This document shows positions 26,020 through 37,785 of a stretch of 64,000 nucleotides of DNA, piece after piece. The stretch is taken from the NCBI GenBank assembly GCA_024362935.1, contig JANCRA010000010.1, forward strand, positions 9,230,501 through 9,294,500. Direction: 5' to 3'. This stretch comes from Setophaga petechia (lineage: Eukaryota > Chordata > Aves > Passeriformes > Parulidae). Under the pieces are notes generated by a model. The model was not told where the DNA came from. It did not search any database and was given only the letters and a program-made list of their open reading frames with translations. Within the stretch, counting starts at the first letter, position 1; each line of letters starts with the position of its first letter. The translations under genes and the position numbers were made by a program.

Positions 26020-27757
26020 CTGCCTTAGACTCGTGGAGGGCAGACTTTGGTATCTTTAGGAGACTGGTTGGTGCAGTCCCTTGGAAGGCATTTCTGAAGA
26101 GCAAGGGAGTCCAGGAAGGCTGGACATTCTTCCAGAAGGAAATCTAAAAGGCACAGGAGCTGGGTGACTCCATGTGCCAAAAGATGAGTGGGTGGGGAAG
26201 CCTGTCCTGGCTGAACAGAGAGCTTTGTCTGGAATGCAGGAAAAAAAATAAAGAGAGGATTTATGACCCTTGGAAAATGGGATAGCAAACTCAGAACTGC
26301 AAGAATGTCATGAGGTTATGCAGGGAGAAAATTGATGGGTCAAATCCTAGTCTGGCTATTGTCATAAAAGGTAATTACAGAAAGCTTCTATAAAGGTGTT
26401 GACTACAAAAAAGAGGCCTAAGGAGAATCTCCATCCTTTATTGGCCTGGGGGAAAACAGTGAACAAGTGTGAAGAAAAGGCTGAAGTACCAAGTGCCAGT
26501 TCTTTGCCTGTCTTTAATAGTAAGACCAAGTGTTCTCCAGGTACCCAGACCCCTGAGCTGGAAAAGAGGGCTGGGGAACAGAGTGAAATCCCATAATCCA
26601 AGGGGAAATGGTCAGCAACCTCCCACACCCCTGAAACACTCAGGCTGTGGGACCACCCAAGGGTATGGAGGGAGCTGGTGCCAGCACTCATTGGGCCACT
26701 TGCCATTTTCCATTATTTATCAGTGACTGGAGAGGTCCCAGTCCACTGCAGGTTGCCAAATGTGATGCCCATCAGATGGGATGGGGATGGGTCAGAAGTT
26801 TGGTAGGAATGAGGATCCCAGGAAGGTCAGGCTTGTCAGTGCCCCCTGGGAGCCAGGGAATGTCGTGGAGCAGATCATCCCAAGTGTCCTCCTGTGGCAC
26901 AGGCAGGACAACCAGGGATCAGGTCCAGTCAGCATGGGCCAGTTTGTACAAGGCAGGTCCTGCTTGACCAACCTGATCTCCTTCTGTGACAAAGTGACCC
27001 CTTAGTGGAGGAGGGAAAGGTGGTGGTTGTTGTGTCTCAGGACTACAGGAAAGCCTTTGACACCATTTCTGCAGAATTCTCCTGGACAAACTGGCTGCTC
27101 TTGGCTAGGGTGGGTGTACTCTGCTGGATAAAAAACTGGCTGGGTGGTGGGGAATGCAGTCACCTCCAGCTGGGGCTGGTCACCAGTGCTGGTCCCTGGG
27201 GGTCTGTAGTGGGGCCAGTCATTTATCAATGATTTAATGAGGGGTTGAGGGTACCCCAGGCAGTTGCAGATGACTCCAGGGTGGGTGGGAATGTTGATTT
27301 GATTTGCTGGAGGGCTCTGCAGAGGGGTCTGGGGAAGGGTCTGGAGCATGAGTCTCATAGGGGAGCTGGAGTGGTTCAACCTGAAGAAAAGGAAACTCAG
27401 GGGGACCTCATGGCTCTCTGCAGCCACCTGGCAGGAGGTGTAGCCAGGTGGGGTTGTTATTTTATCTTCTCTCATGTAACAAGAGACAGCATGAGAGAAA
27501 ATGGCTTCAAGTTGTGGCATGGGAGGTTTAGATGGCTACTAAGGAAAACTTCTTCAGTAAAAGGGCTGCAAAGCTCCCTGGGAGAAGGCTGCCCAAGGAA
27601 AAGTGGAGTTGCCATCCCTGGAGGTATTTAAAAGATGTGTAGATGTAGCACTGAGGGATGTGGGCTGGTGGTGGCTTGGACATACTGGGTTAATGGTTGG
27701 ACTTGATGACATTAAAGGTATTTTCCAACCTAAACTATTCTATGATTTTCTATCTTC
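26020..27757 (+). mobile_element. CR1 LINE, 5'-truncated, degenerate, internally deleted
   Basis: Seen: the + strand reads as a long stretch of CR1 ORF2 plus the 3' end. Recognisable parts in order are a segment typical of the CR1 pre-RT/RT region (26030-26720), a reverse-transcriptase remnant around 27035-27235 (reading near DYRKAFDTIS, then WIKNWL, then GSVVGPV), a relic of the catalytic aspartate motif as VADDS near 27262-27276, and the CR1 3' end finishing in the typical ATTCTATGATT tail at 27745-27755. Frames shift repeatedly and stops interrupt the RT, so it is dead. Relative to a full CR1, about 400 bp is missing near 27330. The 5' edge is uncertain: similarity may start near 25920. 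It would act, when alive, by target-primed reverse transcription. Confidence 0.9.
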
Positions 27758-30426
27758 CAGGGTTTATAGTGCAACATTAAGAGCTGATGCTCTCTCAAAA
27801 GACCATCTGTAATTCAGTGACATTTACACAAAAATATGCTATTAATGGTATTATGGCTTCAATTGTTTACAATCTGAGCCATAATGAATTCCACCCTGCC
27901 TATTGTGGAGTACGGTAAGAGCAGCCACTGTAAAACAAGCTGTCGGCATCCAGAATGCAGTTTCTCACCCAGAAACAATGTAATAAGAAAAATAATTAGA
28001 TTCTGTGATTAACAGAACACAGCGAAATTATATAAGGTGGTTTTGAGTTTTTTGCAGATGTTAGCACTTTATAAATTTGCATTGGAATCTTATTTCAGCC
28101 ACTACGACTGACTTTCAAGCAACAGTAAGCAGGCTATAGTTAACCACTGAAGCAGAAATTTAGAGTCAATGAGTAATTATTAAGAGCTTTCCAGAATATT
28201 AGCTGTTTCAGTTGCTGCAGTGATGGAATAGTCCATCAGATATTTCTGTTTCTGGCAACTCCTGAGAATTGATTCTGATACGAAACAAGGAGCCATTTTG
28301 ATCAATACTGTAATTACTCTTATTGATGGATTGTTTTACAATGATAGTCATCATTGCCATGTGTCTGCTGGGGAGGCACCGGCGCTGGCCGCCGCGCGCC
28401 GTAATGCGCCACAAATATCGGATTCAAATCAACACACTATTGAGACTGGGCTGACAAGCGTGAAATTAATTGTTCCACTTCATGTAAGACCTGCATTCTT
28501 CTTTTGAGAGAGTAATTTGTTGCTGTGTGTAGCCTGGGAACAGTACAGCTTCGGTGCCATGTTAGGTGTGGCTTCCTTGGTCTTTGTCTTTTCCCGGCAA
28601 GATTGGTTCCTTTACCCTTTTTAAGTAAAATCAAAGGAATTTGTGACTCAAGGGCTCTGGTAAAGTTCATATTCTGTCAAGTTTTTCAGAATGGAACTGC
28701 ATATCTTGGTAGGACAAAAATAGGCTTTATCATCCAAACTGTTGAAAGGTTTTAAAATGCAGGAGTATAACTGAGGCAAGGAAACTCAAAATCCTTGTAT
28801 ATGAAAATATAGCAGAACAGGATAATGTTTCAAAAGGCTTTTTTTCTGGTTTTTCTTTTTCATCTGAAATGTTGCATCGTTACTAGTGTGTTTTTTAATG
28901 AATATTTATACTGAAAATGTTATCTTCAAATTGCCCTGGTGGAAAAAGAGACTACTCAGGGAGACAAAATACTTAGAAACAAAAATATAGATGTACTGTG
29001 CCACACCACTATGGTCTATTCATGGTTGGTTGGACAAATAGCTTATTAATAAATGGAAAGCGATTAATTAAATAATTGTGATAATGAAGTGACAGTTATT
29101 AGTACATTTCCCAAAATTGTGTTGCCCTTTCACTTGTGTGTTTTACTTTGAGTATGTTAATTTTCAGCTTTAGGTTTCTTAAAAGAATATTCATGGTATT
29201 AAAATACCTGAACTCAAAGGTTTTTAACTTTATTCTATTCCACTGCCATTTTCTTCTCTTATTGTATAAGCTGTTCTTTCTCAAATGAAAGACAAGTTTA
29301 TTGCCAACTGGCATGGTGTGTGTGCAGCCATGCATGTGTAATTTCACTGCATCTGTGTAAATTCTAACAAAGTAAATTCATCGCTGGTTTTGAGTTATGG
29401 TTTAATATGGAAAACACAGAGATAGCTGCACAACTCAATGGACGTTTCTCCATCTACCATTCTGTCTAATGGTGTCAGACTGAAATGTTTGAGGATGATG
29501 TTAGTATTTCTGTCATGAACAGGCAAGAATAATCTTGCAGGAGTGAAGAACCCAGCACAGAGTCCCTTGCTGGAAGCTGGTTACTGAGAATTTTAGATTT
29601 TTTGTGTCAACATGTACTGAGCCTTAAGAGAACACAGCATTTGACCTGAGGTTGTGGAGAAGGTTTCTAAAATTGCAAGATACAACAGGGATTGTGGGTG
29701 TGTAGTTTGAATAGAAATGTGTAATATTATATGGTGGAAAACATAAAGATTTTTGAATATAGTAAGATATAAAACAAGATGGAGGTTTTAGGGTAGAGGC
29801 TAGTTTTTTTCTTTACTTTCTTCTTCATAGGTTTGGGTAGTATTGTATAATTGGATAAAAAGTTCTGCATTGCAGCTATAGGTAGTTGGTTATTAAGTTA
29901 AAAAAAAGTAATTTCCTAATTAGATAATTTATTTTTTTCATTTATTTTCATAAATATAGGTTCATTTTCATCAATATAAAGGCCCCAGTCACTTATTGAA
30001 AAAGAGTCCTGTCCTAAAGCCACTGTTCTCTCCTCAGCACAAGAGACTGCCAATCTTTTTAAATGCTGCTTTTCTAGATGGCCGTGGTAGGTTTTTTGTG
30101 ATGGCAATTTCAGGACTTTAGAGATACTTTGTGTAAAGTGATGGTGCTGAGAGGGGTTTACTTCTGGAGTGACTTGTTCATTCTGTTTGTGTTAAAACTG
30201 CTTTCTTATGGCCTTCCCAGGAAATCTTCCAGTGCTGGAACACTACAAACAGGTTTTTAGTGCACCCTAAGCAGATGCACAGATGGTTTATTTTTCAAGA
30301 CTGCCACTTAACAGACCAACATTTGCTTTTTGCTATTAAAGGGCTTGAATTGTACTCTAACAGCATTTATCCCACTGATATCACACCTCCCCTAAGTCCC
30401 ACGTTTCACATTTGTGACACGTCCTA
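27758..30426. other. Intron holding the CpG islet
   Basis: Between two CR1 copies. Apart from the CpG-rich islet at 28374-28470 and its TAAT-rich upstream flank, nothing is recognised. Confidence 0.6.
28374..28470. promoter_or_regulatory. CpG-rich islet, candidate conserved regulatory element
   Basis: About ten CpG dinucleotides lie within roughly 95 bp, eight of them between 28379 and 28418, in a window where CpG is otherwise rare. The GC block (GCCGCCGCGCGCC) runs directly into a non-repetitive, CpG-containing stretch (AATATCGGATTC, then CAAGCGTG). It is too small for a normal CpG-island promoter. An intronic enhancer or an unmethylated regulatory site is possible. The function is inferred. 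Confidence 0.4.
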
Positions 30427-30553
30427 GAGAATCACAGAATATTTGGGTTGGAAGGAACCTTGGCCACCATCCTGTTCCAGCCCCAGTGCCATGGGCAGGG
30501 ACAGCTCCCACCAGCCCAGGCTGTCCCCAGCCCAGCCCAGCCTGGCCTCAGGG
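30427..30553 (-). mobile_element. CR1 LINE 3' end fragment, reverse orientation
   Basis: Starts with AGAATCACAGAAT followed by TTGGGTTGGAAGGAACCTT, the reverse complement of the CR1 3' terminus, and continues with a GC-rich stretch containing CCATGGGCAGGGACA, typical of the adjacent CR1 3' region. Only about 125 bp remains, so it is a strongly 5'-truncated insertion. Confidence 0.88.
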
Positions 30554-33500
30554 TTTAGTGCTGGGCAGTAGCTCAGTAACACACACAGTGCTTGTCCAGA
30601 GTGCTGAGTACCAAAATTCTTTGGCACTGATGATCTCAGTATTATCTGCCAGCAAACATCACAGAGCCTGAGTCTGACTGAATCACTCTGGCCTCACCTT
30701 GTACCATGTAGGTGTCAGTAGTGTGCATCAGCAAGACAAAAAATCAAGTACTAATTAGAAGTGGGAAAAGTGGTTTGTTTAAATCTACTTTCCTATATGG
30801 AAAGAAAGAAATATTTTTATTTGTATAAAGTAACAGAAAAAAAAATCAAATCTTTAATGAAGCATTTGGCTCAAGATTTGTTGTGTGCTAATTGAGTTTT
30901 GGGGTTTTTTTTTCAGCTTGTTTGAATGTTTGGTTCTTTTCTGCCTGAACTAGTTGAAGTTTATGCCATCATCTGAATTTCAAATTGCATTTCCAGGATG
31001 CAGGCATGAATCAAACACAAATGAAGGAAGCCCAGGGCCAGTTGTGGCTCAACTCTAGCAAATACAAAAAACCTGTCAGGGAGATTTAGCTTTGTGCTCT
31101 CTTTTTCTCACGGATCTGTACTGTAGCAGTCAGCAGGGAACTTAAGCTTTCAAATATATATTGAGACAAAACTTTTGAATTTCAATTTTGTTATAAAATT
31201 CACATTTATATATCTATCAAAAACAATGCACACAAGTTTGCACACAAATTAATCAACTATCTTCCATAAGTTAAAAAGAAAAATAAAATACACCTTCCCC
31301 CTAAAGACCAAACTTTCTTTTTTTGAAGGTCACTATTTTTGTTGAGTTTTGACTTGTTCTTTGAAATTGTTTTTTGCAATGAACTCACTGAAATCTAGCA
31401 TTTATCTTTAATTCATCCCTAGGCTAAACACACAACAGAGCTCTTTGCTGAAGATAGATCATGCCAGAACAACAGAAATGCATCAGGCAGTTCTCTAGGT
31501 CAGAAACTCAAAGAAATGCTACTTGCTGACTTTCCAAAATGTAACAGATATTTTATTGATCTGTCTCCTTAATTACCATAATCCTGTCTGCTTTATTGCT
31601 ATTATGGTGTGTGTGATCTGTGATCACTGGAGTTTTATTTTATCGAGGTATCAAATGTAATACACCCTCAGTCACATAGTTTTGAGATTGTTTCTACTCG
31701 TATTGATTTTTCAGCTTGTTTTATTAAATTGCAAGGAGAATAAATTCAAAAGCTTGCTTGCTTGATAGATGTTTAGATGTTTGGTTTCTTGTAGGATAGA
31801 CATCTCAGTGATACAAAGAAGGAAAAGACAATCAGAGGGCATGGTTTGCTTTTGGAGAGGAAAGGAGGGACAGGACAGAGAGAGCGTAGGCAGGACCTGC
31901 CATCCTGAGGTGCTTTGCTTTGCCCCACAGATGTAGATAAGAGCTGCTTATCTTCAGTGTGGACAGATTCACCTGAGCCAGAAGTTTTCTGGGCAGAGAA
32001 CATAATCCCCCTGCTTGAATTTCAAGTAATGCTTTCCATTTCTGAATGGCAGAAAGTTTTCTTCTTGAAATTCTCTGAGATGCTCACTTTTGGTGGCTCT
32101 TGTATTTGAACAGTGTTCCACAGCAATTTTGCTACTTCAGGTTTCTCTTTGTGCAAGGTTTTGTGCTGGTGTGTGTCTGGAGCAGTTGATTAGCCCAGGG
32201 GCTTTTTTCAGTATTATTTAAAAACAAAAGATTTTATTTGTTTATGCTTAAGCATCAATATGTACAGTTTTAACAAAACCTGGTTATTTCTTCAAAAACT
32301 AAAACCAAATCAAATTTAGATAAAAATACCCAGAACTTGCTGTTTTGTGAGGCCTAGCAGGCAAATGTGTTTACCTTCATTCTGATTTTTAAAGAAAAAA
32401 AGTATTAAACATTATTAAAGCATTAAAACTTCAATTTATTTGATGGTGTTTGTGATGTAAAAATTCTGCTATCATTTGTAGCTAGTGTAATATAACTACT
32501 GTCAGGAAAATATTTATGCAAACTTTCATGTAATAAATCAACCAATATTTTGTAGGCATAACTAGTCATTGGTTCTTTTTATTTGCTAATTTTTTGTATC
32601 TGTTCTATACTGAAGGCTATGTATTTATCTGCTTAATATTATCAAAAGGAAAATATTACATGAACCTGAAATTTTGAGAGGATTTCTTATTGTGTACTGC
32701 CAAATCTTATTGATAATTTAAAGAAATAAGGATTCTCTGTCCAAGAGTTTTGCCAGGTGTACCTCAGCTTTTTTTTCCCTTTGCAATGTTATATTACAGC
32801 TGAAGTCTATTTTGCACTTTGTTGCACAGTGGGAATTCACCCTTCTTGCATAAAAAACTGCCTACTTTGAGCAGGTTGCTTTAGAAAAATAAAGGAAGGA
32901 AGCAGCTATATAGGAAAACAGCTGAACACCTCAGAGTGGGAAATAGTTGGATAGAGGGAAGTTGTGGCTATTGACACCCTGGATCTGGTACAGTTATGAA
33001 CCTGAGTCTGTTATTGAAACTGAACCAAATGCTGCCTTTAAAACCAGAGTTTTGTCTCCATTCCCAACAGACATATTTGAAGTAGCAAGTGCTCAGTGTA
33101 TAAATGCTTTGATCGGATTAGCAGATTTGAGGATTAGGTTTGTCTGTTTCAGGACTGGAAATCACTTTTTCTGAAAAACTCCTCTGCCTGCATATGTATG
33201 CTAGCTTTCAGAAATTCTCCTTTCTTTCCTTATTTATACTTTAATCCTGGATAATATAAATGTAGGCACATATAATGCATTGTATGATTAAAACTTGTGA
33301 GAAAAATGGATAAATGGAAAAATGGATGCTTTCATTCAGTCGAGTCAACGGTCCTAAATGAGTCTCTCACAGGTAGTGGTTATTCATCTGACATGGTCAC
33401 AAAAAAACCCTGTCAGCTGACAATTGTCTGCCTAAAGCTTACTCTATAAGCAGGAATTACTTCCCCCTTTTCTCCATCCATTTGGGGAGTAAAGCTGAAG

Positions 33501-33559
33501 TGATTTAATTTTGAAAACCTGGAGTGCTTGCTGGAAGCCATTGGGCACGTTAGGACTGT
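30554..33559. other. AT-rich intron, no recognised gene
   Basis: Unique AT-rich sequence with short homopolymers (T-run near 30905, A-run near 30838). No repeat family was recognised. Confidence 0.65.
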
Positions 33560-34110
33560 ACAATCTGATGGGCACTGGAGTGTTCTGCTGGATTTGGTGT
33601 GTGCACAGTGGGCATTAGTGCTCCTGCTGTTTTGCTGCAGGGCTTTGTCCTTGGGCTCTGTCTGAGGTGTTTGGTGGCCCTGGTGGCAGTGCTGGAGCTG
33701 TCCCCATGCACTCTGTGCTGGCACTGGAGCCCTCGAAGGCACCCAAAGCACTTGGGGCTCACCCTCAGCCTTGTGCTGGGGAGTTCCCATTTGGATTTCC
33801 TGAGGCAGAGCTAATGGATTGTCCAGCCCGTCAGGGACACAGGAGCAGGTGGAGCACCCTGCAGGAGGGACCTGCCGGGCTGAGCTCTGCTGGCCATGGG
33901 GTGAGGGCTCCTTGCCCTGCTCTGAGCCACCAGGACAGCAGGGACAGAGCTGTCTAAGCTGTCTTGCCACCACAAGAGCTCCCCAGCAAACCCCAGAGTG
34001 CTGTCAGGGCTTCCTTTGGATGTGGGATGGACCTGTGCAGGTGGAACAGCCACAGGGGCAGTCACAGTGAGTGGAGCCCGGTCAGCAGCTCTGACAGCCT
34101 GGATGGAATG
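33560..34110. other. GC-rich patch of unknown origin
   Basis: About 550 bp of GC-rich sequence abruptly bounded by AT-rich intron. A minus-strand frame of 186 codons (33413-33973) spans much of it, but the peptide is low in information (rich in P, Q, S, C) with no known motif. No CR1 tail, poly(A) tail or LTR signals were seen, so its class is unresolved. Confidence 0.5.
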
Positions 34111-34388
34111 ACAGTGCTCTGTGCCACAGAAGTATATTGAGATTTTATGTGTTTGTATTTTCATCCTCCTGATTCAGTTTGCCATTGAACAGTCCTTAAT
34201 CTGATTGATTTGTATGTGGATAGCTGAAGGTAATGCATATAATCTAGTCTTCTTCTCTAAGTTGAAAATCTATAATTCTTTACTGGATTTGTCTGGTGTC
34301 ATACCTGAAAATAACAGTGAAACAGGTTCACATGTGTGTATATATGTCCCCTGAACATATGTGTGCATATACATATAATGCAGTGTAC

Positions 34389-34428
<40 letters not shown>

Positions 34429-34454
34429 GTGTGTGTGTGTGTATATATATATAT
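34389..34454 (+). repeat. Compound microsatellite (ATCT)10 (GT)7 (AT)6
   Basis: Ten perfect ATCT units (34389-34428) run into seven GT units (34429-34442) and six AT units (34443-34454). The block is bracketed by CCCCTGAACATAT at 34348 and CCCCTGAACACATAT at 34456, so a short flanking segment is itself duplicated on both sides. Likely highly polymorphic. Confidence 0.97.
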
Positions 34455-35725
34455 TCCCCTGAACACATATATACTGCCTTATGTATCAGTAGTTCCAAAA
34501 ATAATTCAAAACTGAGACTTCACCATTTCTCCTTTTTTTGTGGGGGAGCATAAAGATTTAGTGCATGAAATGGACAATTTACACTGGGAGGATGAGGAAA
34601 TATATTAAAAAAAATGTGAAATGCATCTGGTTGGTGTGGTTTGAAAAGCAGCCATCCTGCCTGCACGTGGATTTGTTTCCAACAAGAAAGTTTCAGTGGC
34701 AGATTTATGGAGCAGGTAACCAAATTGTCATGGTAAAGTATACTCACTCTGGATCTGGATCAATACTCCATAGAGTAAATACAGATGGATTTCTGTGTAC
34801 AGATGACTGACATTTCAAGCTGGAATATAAAGATTCTGTATTTTCAGTGGTTTTTCATGGGGAAGATGGGTGCACTTTCAGACTTGTAGCTCTCAAACAA
34901 AATTGCAAGCGGGAGGACTGCAGCCTCTATAGCAATTGGAAATACAGTATCAGCTCCTAAAAAAGAGCATGATTTTCACTAGATTTATAATTATTGCACG
35001 AATTCTTAAAATAGTAATAAAACTAATTTTTATGTTTTGATTAAATAGAACACAAATCTGAAATAAACAGTTCAATGAAGATTTCTTAAAATATTATATT
35101 TTTAGATTAATAGGAATTGATGACAGCAGTTAAGTCAGATTACTGTCCTCTGGTTATAGAACTTTATAGGAAAGCTGTGGTTTGAAACCTCTCACCTTTT
35201 TCATAAACTGCAGTAAGTAAAAACTTCAGAGGGGGTCAATTAAATTTTAAAGGTTTAGCAAATAGAAATTATATTAAACATTCTTGTTATCCCTCAGTGA
35301 AGTGTTACAAAATACTGTTTGCTGCAGTACCTCTGCGGGTCTGGGGCTTCATGCAGATCACTGCCAGCCTTTATTTGGTTGCAGTTACATTCTACTCTTT
35401 GTATTATATTGCATTTAGATTGTATATAAGTCTAATCCTTGCTGCTGCTTGAATTACAGTTCATTATATTTCATACTACTTTAGGTGTTGTGGACTTTTT
35501 ATTTCATGCTGCCTACACAGAGTTTAAAGTGTAAAACATTTTATGGCAACTGCTGCTCCTGTGATTCCTGTTTGCACAAGTAGGAGCTGCACTGAGGGCA
35601 GTTTGACCAAGGAGGTGAAGGAGGGTTTGCAGGAATATATCACGTACTGTATGCAAATTTCTCTTAGTTTAAAATTATTTAGAACACTTGCACACTATGC
35701 ATTAAGAAATTCCCCTCAGATTTAT

Positions 35726-35786
35726 GGGGGGGGGGACGGGGACCTAAAAAAAGATTCATCCACTCCTACCTGAATCTTTTTTTGGG
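35726..35786. repeat. G-run followed by a 16-bp hairpin
   Basis: A run of ten G (35726-35735), then AC and four more G (35738-35741). Immediately after, 35743-35758 and 35771-35786 form an inverted repeat (core AAAAAAAGATTCA and its complement, 13 bp perfect, extended to 16 with one G-T pair) around a 12-base loop. Confidence 0.88.
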
Positions 35787-37630
35787 CTAATTAAATGCCT
35801 TTTTTTTGGTCCCTTCCCCTCTCCCCCCACAATAGCATTATGAAACAGGTTAGTAAAGTCACGGTTTCTTTCAAGCTATTTTAGTAACATTAATTTTACT
35901 TTGGTATCTCATTTTCACAGAAGTTTTTGCTGTGGCTAATAAAATTTTAATCTGTTGTGGCTTGATTTGGTAGACAATGTGAATATTTTGTCCCCTTTTG
36001 GTTTGTTTATTACAACTTCCAAGAAACTGAGTATAGACATTTTGTATTTCTGAATGGGAAATTGAAGGAGAAGCAAATAGTTTGTGTGGAACATTCTGTA
36101 TTATTTTTGGACTAGAGAAACCTGACATTCAAGAAAATTGCTTATGCAGTTAGATTTTAGTTGTTTCTCCATTGGGGTGGATTACACACTCAGCTTTAGA
36201 ACAAAAGAAATGATGATTTATGCAGTACATAATGGTCCAGGGGTAATGAGTGTGTCACTGCATGCTTTGTGAAAAAGAAATTCAGGGAACCATAAGGTAT
36301 AGAATAAATAGTGACAACGGTGAATTAGAGATCCATAATTCCACTGAGGGGTTCTGAGCGTGGCATAAACTTCAAATATGAAGCTTGGGTGGTTTCTGGT
36401 GCTCCATCACTGAAGCTCAGCAGAATTAACTCCTGTTTGAGACCTTTAATTCCAAATTCATGAGATTTTCTTTTCTTGTTCAATACCTGAACCTCACCTT
36501 TTCCATTTTAAGCAGTGTGTCCCCACATTTTTCTATCGTGACATCTTTCCTGCTCCCAGTGTTCCCTCTTTCTTGCAAGCTTCAGGAAAGGAGCAATAAC
36601 ACCTTTCATTTTCAAACTACAGCAAACTGACATCTCAGCCTCACTTAGAATGGTTTTATTGCTGTCTTGTTTAAATGTCCAAAGCTGCTCATCAGTTAGG
36701 CCTAAAATCTGTGACCTTGTGTTTGATAAAAGCTCTTATCTCGGTATGTGTATGCTTTTATGGAATTTAAGGAGAAAATAAGAGTCCTGTGGTTCTAACT
36801 GCAGTTAATTTCTTGTGGAGTTGTGCAGCTTTTAAATAAATGATTAGAAAATATGTTTTTTATGCAGTTCATCTCTTAAGAATTCTTTGGGAAAAATAAA
36901 AATAGGGGATTTATACAGAAAACAGTTGTTTTTATTTTTAAGTGATATAAAGTACTTGTGATGCTTTATGATATGTATTTATCATAGAATACAAAGTGGA
37001 TATCTTTTCACAAATTGAATAACAGATTATGTACATAAGCATTTAGTGGAAGATAAAGACAAAGAGTTTATGTCCATTTCAATGTATCTGTTCTTCAGAA
37101 TCACAGGTGCTGGCTGCTCTAGCTATGTAAAGAGTGTTGTTTCCTAGGCTGTGTATGTCTCTCTTGCATATGAATTATGAAAAGTACATTTTATTTCATC
37201 AGATTCAAGTTTTAATCAGAATTCTGTATTCTTTCCATTTTTAAAGACTTGCATACACACAGAGTGTATGTGCTGAAACTATAGTAATGGATTCAAAAAC
37301 CCAAATATTTCTATTTTTATATTCGGTTTGAAGTTTTCTAGTGTTATTTTAACAATCAACATAGTAAGCCTTTGCCTTTTATGCAGATACAGTACAGATG
37401 ACACAAATATTATTGCTGGAATTCTATTATTATTGATTCTTTTTTTACTGTCGTTCTTAGGATTTTTGGTGTTTGGGATCCCACAATGCAAACTGAGACT
37501 GATCTCAAGGTTTCAGAACAAAACCCTAGTTCTGAAACAAATTGTTCTTGGGGAAAAACTAGCAGGGCCTTTCACAGATTTTTGTTTTCTTTCTGATTTG
37601 CCAGGGAACAAGGTGAAGCTGACCATGGAA

Positions 37631-37785
37631 ATATTATTATCTGTGTTTAATACCTTGAGAAGAGAAGCACCAAATAATTAAGTGACTAATTCAAGGTTAT
37701 GCAAAACTCTGTGGCAAAGCTGGGACTTGAGCCCATTTCTTTCAAGTCCAAGGTTAATATCAACCACCAGACCATTCTTCCTCTA
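37631..37785 (+). mobile_element. MIR-type SINE, ancient copy
   Basis: The order of blocks follows the MIR consensus: ATTATTAT, a diverged ending like CCTTGAGAAGAGAAGCAC, then TTAAGTGACTAATTCAAGG, then GTGGCAAAGCTGGGACTTGA GCCC (37711-37734), then CCACCAGACCATTCTTCC. The central part corresponds to the conserved core and 3' half of MIR. MIRs are tRNA-derived SINEs mobilised by L2-type LINEs and are very old in amniotes. A copy this readable in a bird-like genome is uncommon. It could instead be a related amniote SINE or LINE tail sharing the same 3' sequence. Confidence 0.78.

Noticed and set aside
27002..27520. 172-codon minus-strand frame
   Set aside because: Antisense to the CR1 reverse-transcriptase remnant, so not a gene.
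27005..27631. CR1 frames as a possible active reverse transcriptase
   Set aside because: The RT is split by stops and frameshifts and the element is truncated and internally deleted, so it cannot be active.
33413..33973. 186-codon minus-strand frame
   Set aside because: A by-product of a GC-rich patch with few stops; low-information peptide and no recognisable family.
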